From an uncultured Alphaproteobacteria bacterium (GTDB lineage: Bacteria > Pseudomonadota > Alphaproteobacteria > RF32 > CAG-239), in contig CAJUAK010000009.1 of assembly GCA_910584385.1 (NCBI GenBank), forward strand, positions 1 to 59,597: DNA of 59,597 nt, written 5' to 3'. Shown here in pieces: positions 8,024-14,168 of this stretch (the first letter of the stretch is position 1; every line of letters starts with the position of its first letter). The position numbers were made by a program, and so were the translations under genes. The notes under the pieces were generated by a model, which was not told the DNA's origin, did not search any database, and saw only the letters and a list, made by a program, of their open reading frames with translations.

Positions 8024-8793
8024 GTGCGACAGATGTAAAAATTGATGTGAAAAATTTAACGGTTGCTTACGGCGATTTCGTTTTGATGAAAAACGTGTCT
8101 TTTGAAGTTAAAAAAGGCGAGATTTTCATTATTATGGGAACCAGCGGCGGCGGGAAGAGCAGTTTGTTGCGCGTGCTGACGGGGCTGGTGCCTCCGGCCG
8201 CCGGAAAAGTCATTGTCGACGGCGTAGATTTTGCTCGCGCCGGCGCGCATGAAAAGGATTTGATTATGCGCCGCTGCGGCATTTTGTATCAAAGCGGCGC
8301 TTTGTTCAGCTCAATGACGCTGGGCGAAAATATTGCGCTGCCGTTGCAGCAGTATACGGATTATTCCGACAGCCTGATTAATGAACTGGTGCGGCTTAAG
8401 CTGGCTTTGGTCGGGCTTGCCGGGTTTGAAGATTTTTATCCTTCGGAAATCAGCGGCGGAATGAAAAAACGTGCCGGATTGGCCCGGGCCTTGGCTCTTG
8501 ATCCGGAAATCGTCTATTTTGATGAGCCTTCTGCCGGGTTGGATCCGATAAGCTCTAAGCTTTTGGACGATTTAATCTTGGATATTAACGAGAGCCTGGG
8601 AACAACAATTGTTGTGGTAACCCACGAGCTGAGTTCTATTTTTGCAATAGGCGGAAATTCGATTTTTCTGGATGCCGATGCCAAAGGCGTTACGGCTTAT
8701 GGAAATCCCAAGGAGTTGTTGAAAAATCCGCCAAATGAAAAGATTTATGAATTTTTGACCAGAGGAGACGTGAAACATGCGAAAAGAACCTGA
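8020..8793 (+). CDS. mlaF: MlaF-family lipid ABC transporter ATP-binding protein
   Basis: This 257-residue ABC ATPase has Walker A GTSGGGKSS (residues 40-48), signature ISGGMKKRAGLARAL (near 147) and Walker B/D-loop IVYFDEPSAGLDP (near 168). The H-loop is VVVTHELSS. The ATG overlaps the mlaE stop (ATGA), so it is translationally coupled. It powers the MlaE permease. The unusual signature ISGGM, rather than LSGGQ, is normal for this family. Confidence 0.94.
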   Translation: MSATDVKIDVKNLTVAYGDFVLMKNVSFEVKKGEIFIIMGTSGGGKSSLLRVLTGLVPPAAGKVIVDGVDFARAGAHEKDLIMRRCGILYQSGALFSSMTLGENIALPLQQYTDYSDSLINELVRLKLALVGLAGFEDFYPSEISGGMKKRAGLARALALDPEIVYFDEPSAGLDPISSKLLDDLILDINESLGTTIVVVTHELSSIFAIGGNSIFLDADAKGVTAYGNPKELLKNPPNEKIYEFLTRGDVKHAKRT

Positions 8794-9541
8794 TAAAAAG
8801 TTGGTCGGCGCTTTTATGGTGGTCGGGCTTCTTATCTTTCTTGCCATCATCGGTTATTTTGTAGAAGAAAAAATTTATGCCCGCAGCCGCAATTTGGTCG
8901 TGATGTTTTTTGATGAATCCGTTAACGGGCTCAATGTGGGGTCTCCCGTCGTTTTTAAGGGTGTGGAAGTCGGCAAAGTGGCGAAAATCGCTTTGCTTGC
9001 GAATACAAACAAGCTTGAATTCAGCATTCCGGTTTATGTGCGTATGGAAAAACAAGGAATTAAAGCTCTGGGTAAATATGATTCCAAACAGGCTTTGCTT
9101 GACGCTCTGATAGAGAAAGGCTTGCGCGCGCGTTTGGCAACCCAAAGCTATGTAACCGGGCAGCTGATGATTGAACTTGAGATGCTGCCGGGTACTCCGG
9201 TCGTTTTGCATCCGAATATGGCAAAATATGTTGAAATACCGACAGCTTTGTCCCCGATGGGAGAATTGTCGAGAGGGCTGCAAACCCTGCCTATTCGGCA
9301 GAGCGTTGAAAAATTTAACGCGTTTTTGGATGGTTTGAATGCGGAAATGCCCAAAGTGCGCGGGGTTATCCAAAAAACAGACCGTTTGGTCAGCCGCGAT
9401 TTGCAATCGGTTGGCGATGTGCTTAATAACTTAAACAATGCGATGATTGGGATTACTGATGCTGCCAGATCTTTCCGCAACCTGACGGATTATTTGGAAC
9501 GCCATCCGGAATCGCTTCTGAGAGGCAAAGGAGGATACTAA
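8777..9541 (+). CDS. mlaD: MlaD/MCE-family periplasmic lipid-binding subunit
   Basis: This 254-residue protein has an N-terminal membrane anchor (LVGAFMVVGLLIFLAIIGYF) and one MCE domain (about 35-160, with VNGLNVGSPVVFKGVEVGKV and GLRARLATQSYVTGQLMIEL). A helical C-terminal tail follows. MCE proteins form rings that carry lipids across the periplasm. It overlaps the 3' end of mlaF by 17 bases and starts after AGAGGAGA. The tail is longer than that of enteric MlaD, as is common for alphaproteobacterial relatives. Confidence 0.92.
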   Translation: MRKEPDKKLVGAFMVVGLLIFLAIIGYFVEEKIYARSRNLVVMFFDESVNGLNVGSPVVFKGVEVGKVAKIALLANTNKLEFSIPVYVRMEKQGIKALGKYDSKQALLDALIEKGLRARLATQSYVTGQLMIELEMLPGTPVVLHPNMAKYVEIPTALSPMGELSRGLQTLPIRQSVEKFNAFLDGLNAEMPKVRGVIQKTDRLVSRDLQSVGDVLNNLNNAMIGITDAARSFRNLTDYLERHPESLLRGKGGY

Positions 9542-10113
9542 TGAAAAAAGCCTTTTTAGTTTTTTGCTGCATAAGCCTTGCTTCTTGCATAGGCATTTCA
9601 AAACCTTCGAATTTTTATGCTTTGCAGGTGGAAAATAATATGCCGGTGGTCAGCAACATCAAGACGACAATCGGCGTGGAACCCGTGCGCATTCCTGATT
9701 ATTTGGATAAGCCGCAAATGGTTACCCGGCAGGAAAACGGCGTTAAGCTGGATTTGTCGGAAACGAATCGGTGGAGCGAACCTCTGGATGTTATGATGCA
9801 GCGGGCAATTGCTGCGGATATGGCTCTGCTTTTGCCGAAATCTGTCGTAAAGGCCAGGATGTCCGGGCGGGAAATGTTTACTTATAAAGTGTTTATAGAA
9901 ATAAACCGCTTTGAGGGAAATCTGAAAGGCCGGGAAGTTGTTTTGGATGCCTGGTGGTATATTTTTGATAATTCGGGCAATCAGGTCGTGCGAAAAAATA
10001 CTATTTTGAACGCTCCGGCAAATGGCGGTTATGATGCGGTTGTGCTGGCACAAAGCCGGCTTGTCGGACAATTGTCCGAGCAAATCGCTCTTGCGATCTC
10101 TAAAATTAAGTAG
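9541..10113 (+). CDS. PqiC/ABC-type transport auxiliary lipoprotein
   Basis: This 190-residue protein has a lipoprotein signal with lipobox ISLASC (cysteine near residue 16). FYALQ and VGVEPVRIPDYLDKPQMVTR follow in the pattern of the ABC_trans_aux/PqiC family, as does the segment with NRWSEPLDVMMQRAIAADM. Such lipoproteins sit at the outer membrane and receive lipid from MCE tunnels. Its ATG shares a base with the mlaD stop. Here it probably stands in for MlaC/MlaA, neither of which is in this operon. Confidence 0.82.
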   Translation: MKKAFLVFCCISLASCIGISKPSNFYALQVENNMPVVSNIKTTIGVEPVRIPDYLDKPQMVTRQENGVKLDLSETNRWSEPLDVMMQRAIAADMALLLPKSVVKARMSGREMFTYKVFIEINRFEGNLKGREVVLDAWWYIFDNSGNQVVRKNTILNAPANGGYDAVVLAQSRLVGQLSEQIALAISKIK

Positions 10114-10174
10114 TTGATTCTTTTGAAGAAAGAGTATATAGTCAAGGCAATGTTTAATTATTAATTTTACGCCT

Positions 10175-10663
10175 ATGAAGAATTATTCTCCTTCTTCTGC
10201 TGCTATTTGCATGCAGAAGGTCTTAGTGGTTGTGTTGGCTATGCTTTGTGCCGGCGGGATGTTTTTATCCCTTGACCTGTTCTCAAAACTGTCTGCCGGT
10301 TTGCTTGCCCTGTATCTGTTCTTTAACCTGAAGGTGGCGCGTATTCCGCTTTCCAGCCCTTGGGTTCGTGCTTTCTGGGGACTCCTTGCCGCTTGTGTGA
10401 TACTCGGCTTTTGTTTCATCCATAAAGCCATGTATCCTCTGGGGATTGTCTTCGTCTTTCTCGTGCAGCTTTATGCGCCGGTTTGGGGCAAGGCCTTTCA
10501 TTGGAACGAAGCGCCGTATGTGTCTTATGAAAATGCTTTCATGACAGACGAGGGCGAGATAATTTCCTGGCAGAATGCGTCAAACAAGAACGCTTTCATC
10601 GGTACTTTAATGCTTTGTCTGGTTTTTCTTATGATCTGGCTAATCGTGATGTTGGCATTCTAA
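10175..10663 (+). CDS. Four-helix membrane protein of unknown function
   Basis: This 162-residue protein has about four membrane helices (VLVVVLAMLCAGGMFLSL, LSAGLLALYLFFNL, a central pair, and MLCLVFLMIWLIVMLAF at the C-terminus). A hydrophilic loop of about 35 residues precedes the last helix. It starts 61 bases after the lipid-transport operon and is followed by its own terminator, so it may be read with that operon. There is no clear ribosome binding site. I recognise no family. Confidence 0.6.
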   Translation: MKNYSPSSAAICMQKVLVVVLAMLCAGGMFLSLDLFSKLSAGLLALYLFFNLKVARIPLSSPWVRAFWGLLAACVILGFCFIHKAMYPLGIVFVFLVQLYAPVWGKAFHWNEAPYVSYENAFMTDEGEIISWQNASNKNAFIGTLMLCLVFLMIWLIVMLAF

Positions 10664-10667
10664 AATC

Positions 10668-10704
10668 AACTCCCCGTTTTTGCAAAAAAACGGGGAGTTT
10701 TGTT
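10668..10704 (+). terminator. Rho-independent terminator
   Basis: AACTCCCCG (668-676) pairs with CGGGGAGTT (691-699); flanking T and A runs extend the stem and a short T-rich tail follows. Confidence 0.8.
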
Positions 10705-10753
10705 GTTTAATAAAAAAATATTTAAAAAATGTCGAAAAATGACAAAATATGTA

Positions 10754-10782
10754 TTGACAATGTTTTTTGTCTATGGTATATA
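10754..10782 (+). promoter_or_regulatory. Strong sigma-70 promoter of the 525-nt RNA
   Basis: TTGACA at 10754-10759, 17-nt spacer, TATATA at 10777-10782. There is no coding gene of useful length before the terminator at 11275. Confidence 0.7.
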
Positions 10783-10787
10783 TTGGG

Positions 10788-11312
10788 CTATCAAGAAATT
10801 TTTATGGTATTATGAATGTAAGACCGCCTCCTATTTGAGCAACAATCAGAGTAACTAACTAAATTTGTGCCTGAACCCGTGAACAGAATAAGAGACGAAA
10901 CTGCTTTTTTGCGAGCCTGAACTTTAAGACCAGTTTTTAAAAAAGACGAAAATGAAGTCTAACTCCGTAAAAAGCAGAGATCCTCCCGGACGAATATTAA
11001 AATGAAGCTGTTACCCGCGGAAAAGACTAAAGAGTAAAACCGGCATCCTGCCAGCCTCAGAAAGTTTTTTCAAAATTCATTTTACTCTCATTCCCTGCGC
11101 CATTGAGATGCACCGGATAAGAGAGGATAGTTTCAACAACTCGAAAAAAAATGAAGTCTAACCCTGTAAAAAGCAGAGCTTCTCCGTAGAGGATTGTTAA
11201 AAAAGTGAAGTCAACTCATGTAAAAAAACTATAGTCGTAAAACTGGCTTTCAGCCAGCTCCAGAAAGTTTTTTTAATCTCTATTGCAGTAATGCTTTAGA
11301 GATTTTTTTTTT
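10788..11312 (+). ncRNA. Candidate structured noncoding RNA, about 525 nt, with an internal duplication
   Basis: The unit has a consensus promoter, a strong terminator and no frame of 60 codons or more. It contains two related segments, 10952-11070 and 11151-11274. Both begin ATGAAGTCTAAC and continue with GTAAAAAGCAGAG; both end with a GGC/GCC hairpin (CCGGC-ATCCT-GCCAG and CTGGC-TTTCA-GCCAG) followed by CAGAAAGTTTTTT. The first 35 nt differ at 4 positions and the last 37 at 6. The ATG frames inside (17 and 12 codons) end at different places, which argues against peptides. It lacks the tmRNA, RNase P, SRP and 6S signatures I know. A regulatory RNA or a relative of the large ornate RNAs is possible, but that is inference. 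Confidence 0.55.
11275..11312 (+). terminator. Rho-independent terminator of the 525-nt RNA
   Basis: AATCTCTA pairs with TAGAGATT around an inner GCA-GTAA-TGC hairpin, followed by about ten T. Confidence 0.85.
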
Positions 11313-11314
11313 GC

Positions 11315-11340
11315 AAAAAAGGCTGCGTTAGCAGCCTTTT
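11315..11340 (-). terminator. Terminator with the stop codon of its own gene in the loop
   Basis: On the minus strand AAAAGGCTGC, loop TAAC, GCAGCCTTTT, then more T. The TAA of the flavodoxin-like gene lies in the loop, so the stem is partly coding. It faces the terminator of the RNA on the other strand. Confidence 0.75.
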
Positions 11341-11867
11341 CCCATTTTATAAGCTTTTTCCATTGCCGGAGATGTTTTTATATCTCCAACCTGCCAAGCT
11401 CCGGTGCCGCAGATAATGCCTTTTTCTTTTGCGCCATCCAGGCAGTCTTCAGTAAATCCGCGAAAGCCGTCTAAGGTTTTTTGCATGTTTTCCGGATTGT
11501 CATCGGCTGCGGCAAGAATGAAATAAAAATCCTTATTGCTTATTTCCGTATATCTTGGAACTGTGCGGTCGATCAGGGTTTTCATCTGACCGTTCATGCT
11601 GTAAAAATATACGGGCGTTGCCATAACAATGATATCGGCATCAACCATTTTGTTTAAAATTTCAGCCATGTCATCATTTTGAATGCATTTGTGCGTTGTG
11701 TTGCATATGCCGCATCCTTTGCAGAAGTTTATATTCTGGTCATTGACATAGATTTTTTCCACGTTATGCCCGGCCTCTTTGGCACCTTTGATAAATTCAT
11801 CGCATAAAAGGTCTGAATTTCCGTGTTTGCGGAAACTTCCCGATAAAACCAAAACTTTTTTAGCCAT
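11328..11867 (-). CDS. Flavodoxin-fold NAD(P)H-dependent FMN reductase / iron-sulfur flavoprotein-like
   Basis: This 179-residue protein has the flavin-phosphate loop LVLSGSFRKHGNSDLL (residues about 5-20) and ATPVYFYSMNGQMKTLIDR (near 84), which line the FMN site. A Cys-rich segment CKGCGICNTTHKC (near 49-61) resembles the 4Fe-4S motif of iron-sulfur flavoproteins. It would transfer electrons from NAD(P)H or an iron-sulfur centre to a small acceptor. A good ribosome binding site (AAAGGAA) precedes it. It lies 14 bases downstream of the DXS-like gene and shares its MerR-type promoter. Confidence 0.85.
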   Translation of the reverse strand: MAKKVLVLSGSFRKHGNSDLLCDEFIKGAKEAGHNVEKIYVNDQNINFCKGCGICNTTHKCIQNDDMAEILNKMVDADIIVMATPVYFYSMNGQMKTLIDRTVPRYTEISNKDFYFILAAADDNPENMQKTLDGFRGFTEDCLDGAKEKGIICGTGAWQVGDIKTSPAMEKAYKMGKGC

Positions 11868-11881
11868 CTTTTGTTCCTTTC

Positions 11882-13633
11882 TTATTTATTAATTGCCAAA
11901 ATATCTTCAACGATTTGCCGGGGCGTCAAATGGTATTTTGCATATAATTCTTCCAAGGGGCACCTGTCCACAAATTCTTTGGCGGCGCCGAAATTTAAAA
12001 CCTTCATTGACGAGTCTCCGTAAAAACGGGTAATCTTTTCGCCAAAACCGCCATCCAAAATGCCGTCTTCCAAGGTTACAACGATTTGATGGGACTTTTT
12101 GAGGCTGTTTAAGGCATCTTTATCAATTCCTGTCGTATATCTTGGATTAATCAATGTGGGGCGGATATTGTGCTTTTCCAGTTCGTTTGAGACCTGCCGG
12201 CCTAAATTGAAGAAACTTCCAAGGGCAATAATTGCGACATCTTTCCCTTCTTGTACCGTTTTGTAAGAATTAACCCGGCTATAGTCTGTTTCAACCTTTT
12301 CCTGGGTATGGAAAACGGTTGTCGGGACTCTTATAATGACAGGATGTTCTTTTTGTTCAAGCGCCCAATCAAGCATGGCGACATATTCTTCTTTGGCGGT
12401 CGGTGCCAGTTGAACCAGATTGGGGATGTTTGAGACAAGCGGAATGTCAAAACAGCCGAGATGCGTAACGTCCATGCTGGATATGGCGCCGGCATATGTT
12501 AAAATGACAGCCGGATTATTATTGATTGCCAAATCTTGGGAAAGCTGGTCGTAAGTCCTCTGTAAAAAAGAACTCCAAACCATAAATACAGGTTTGCAGC
12601 CGCCCTTTGCCAGGGCTGATGAAAAGGCGACGGCGTGTTCTTCCGCAATTCCGACATCCACATAATTTTGTCCCAGCTTTTCACGGCGTTCGGGCGTTAG
12701 CCCAAAAGCTCCGGGCGTTCCGGCGCTGATAACCACAACTTTATTGTCTTGTGAAACTTTGTTAAGAAGATATTCTGCCGTGATGTCGTTATAATTTTCG
12801 CCTGAAAATTGGATTTTTTCTTTTCCGGATTCAATATCGAAAGGAACATTCCAGTGCCATTTTTCCTGATTCTCTTCTGCGTATTTATAGCCTTTGCCTT
12901 TTAGCGTGTGGATATGGACTAAGACGGGATGCTGCGTATCTTTGACTTTGTTTAAGGTTTCGATAAGCTCGGCAATATCGTTGCCGTCTTTAACGTAATG
13001 GTATTCGAAGCCGAGCGCTTTGAACATGTTGCATTCGGCTTGCCCGTTTGTTTCCCGGAGCAGGCGCAGGTTATTATAGATGCCGCCATGATTTTCGGCT
13101 ATGGACATTTCATTGTCGTTGACAATCACAATGATATTGCTGTTCAAAACGGCTGCGTTGCTTATTCCTTCAAGCGCTTCGCCGCCGCTTAACGAACCGT
13201 CTCCGATGAGCGCGATAACATTATGGCTTTCCCCTTTTAAATCCCGGGCTTTGGCCAGGCCGCAGGCGAGGCTTACGGAAGTGGACGTATGCCCGACTTT
13301 AAAAAAGTCGTGTTCGCTTTCGTCCTGGTTTGTATAGCCGGAGATTTTTTGCATGTCTTCTTCGTTTAAGAAAGCTTGTTTCCTTCCCGTGAGCATCTTG
13401 TGCGGATAGCATTGGTGAGATACGTCAAAAACAATTTTATCCTGCGGCGAATTAAAAGTGTAGTGCAGCGCGATGGTTGCTTCCACAATGCCTAAGTTTG
13501 GCCCGACATGCCCGCCGATGGTGCTGTCCCTTTTTAATATCGCTTCGCGTATTTCAGATGCCAGCGCTTCCAACTGTGCGATAGAAAGGTGTTTGATGTC
13601 TTTTGGGCAGTTTATTTTTTCAAGATATGACAT
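11882..13633 (-). CDS. 1-deoxy-D-xylulose-5-phosphate synthase-like thiamine diphosphate enzyme
   Basis: This 583-residue protein has the DXS/transketolase layout: GGHVGPNLGIVEATIALHY (near 41), the TPP motif GDGSLSGGEALEG (near 143) ending in NDN, and GIAEEHAVAFSSALAKGG (near 330). A C-terminal transketolase domain ends with NPRYTTGID and LEDGILDGGFGEKI. It is shorter than usual DXS (about 620-640). From memory of the E. coli enzyme, the DRAG...THQG region reads TYAG...THLG here and the YPRG motif reads VPTT, so arginines contacting the substrate phosphate appear lost. It may be a DXS paralogue with another acceptor. The operon with a flavodoxin and a MerR regulator also suggests a non-housekeeping role. 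Confidence 0.8.
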   Translation of the reverse strand: MSYLEKINCPKDIKHLSIAQLEALASEIREAILKRDSTIGGHVGPNLGIVEATIALHYTFNSPQDKIVFDVSHQCYPHKMLTGRKQAFLNEEDMQKISGYTNQDESEHDFFKVGHTSTSVSLACGLAKARDLKGESHNVIALIGDGSLSGGEALEGISNAAVLNSNIIVIVNDNEMSIAENHGGIYNNLRLLRETNGQAECNMFKALGFEYHYVKDGNDIAELIETLNKVKDTQHPVLVHIHTLKGKGYKYAEENQEKWHWNVPFDIESGKEKIQFSGENYNDITAEYLLNKVSQDNKVVVISAGTPGAFGLTPERREKLGQNYVDVGIAEEHAVAFSSALAKGGCKPVFMVWSSFLQRTYDQLSQDLAINNNPAVILTYAGAISSMDVTHLGCFDIPLVSNIPNLVQLAPTAKEEYVAMLDWALEQKEHPVIIRVPTTVFHTQEKVETDYSRVNSYKTVQEGKDVAIIALGSFFNLGRQVSNELEKHNIRPTLINPRYTTGIDKDALNSLKKSHQIVVTLEDGILDGGFGEKITRFYGDSSMKVLNFGAAKEFVDRCPLEELYAKYHLTPRQIVEDILAINK

Positions 13634-13675
13634 GTTTTATTCCTTTACCTTTAAAAAATTAACGAATCTGAGTTT

Positions 13676-13706
13676 ATCGTAATATTTAGAGTTAACTCTA
13701 AGTCAA
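13676..13706 (-). promoter_or_regulatory. MerR-type promoter and operator of the DXS-like/flavodoxin operon
   Basis: On the minus strand TTGACT (13706-13701) and TACGAT (13681-13676) are 19 bases apart, the over-long spacing used by MerR activators. The spacer holds a perfect 16-bp palindrome, TTAGAGTTAACTCTAA (13686-13701). The MerR gene starts 62 bases away in the other direction. This predicts activation of the operon by DNA untwisting. Confidence 0.75.
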
Positions 13707-13714
13707 GTATTTTC

Positions 13715-13742
13715 TTGACATTATCAATTTTTATTTCATATT
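13715..13742 (+). promoter_or_regulatory. Candidate promoter of the MerR gene
   Basis: TTGACA at 13715-13720 and CATATT at 13737-13742, 16 bases apart. It lies 13 bases beyond the operator, so the regulator may also repress itself. Confidence 0.45.
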
Positions 13743-13762
13743 GGCAAAGAAGGAGATTAAAG

Positions 13763-14167
13763 ATGAACTATTCTATAGGGCAGGCAGCAAAAAAATCGGG
13801 GCTTACCGCGCATACGCTGCGCTATTATGAAAAAGAGGGGCTTTTGCCTTTTGTAAAAAAAACAAGTTCCGGATTAAGAGTTTTTTCGGAAACTGATTTG
13901 GGGTGGCTTTCCATGATTGAGTGCCTGAAGGATACGGGAATGCCGCTTAAAGGGATTAAACAATATATCGATTGGTTTATAGAAGGCGATGCAACTTTGC
14001 CCCAGCGCCTGGAGATGTTTAAAACGCAAAAGGCAAAAATTGAAGAGCAAATTGTGCAGTATCAGAAGCATTTGGAAAAAATCAAATATAAAATCAAGCT
14101 CTATGAAGAGGCCGTCCGTTTGGGCAGTTGGGAAAAAATAATACCAATGCTTGAACAAAAGCCTTAG
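13763..14167 (+). CDS. MerR-family transcriptional regulator
   Basis: This 134-residue protein has a winged helix-turn-helix at residues 1-70 (YSIGQAAKKSGLTAHTLRYY, then EKEGLLPF) and a long dimerisation coiled coil (about 80-122). No cysteine cluster for metal binding is visible, so it fits the small-molecule branch of the family (as in AdhR/NmlR-like proteins). It starts after AGGAG and is divergent from the DXS-like operon, whose promoter carries the palindromic operator. The inducer is unknown; aldehyde or redox stress is a guess. Confidence 0.88.
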   Translation: MNYSIGQAAKKSGLTAHTLRYYEKEGLLPFVKKTSSGLRVFSETDLGWLSMIECLKDTGMPLKGIKQYIDWFIEGDATLPQRLEMFKTQKAKIEEQIVQYQKHLEKIKYKIKLYEEAVRLGSWEKIIPMLEQKP

Positions 14168-14168
14168 G

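Noticed and set aside
10952..11030. Short peptides MKSNSVKSRDPPGRILK and its relative at 11151
   Set aside because: The duplicated copies stop at different places (17 and 12 codons) and lack ribosome binding sites, so the RNA sequence rather than the frame seems conserved.
10788..11312. tmRNA, RNase P, SRP or 6S RNA
   Set aside because: I could not find a tag frame, the conserved RNase P core, the SRP tetraloop domain or a clear 6S bubble.
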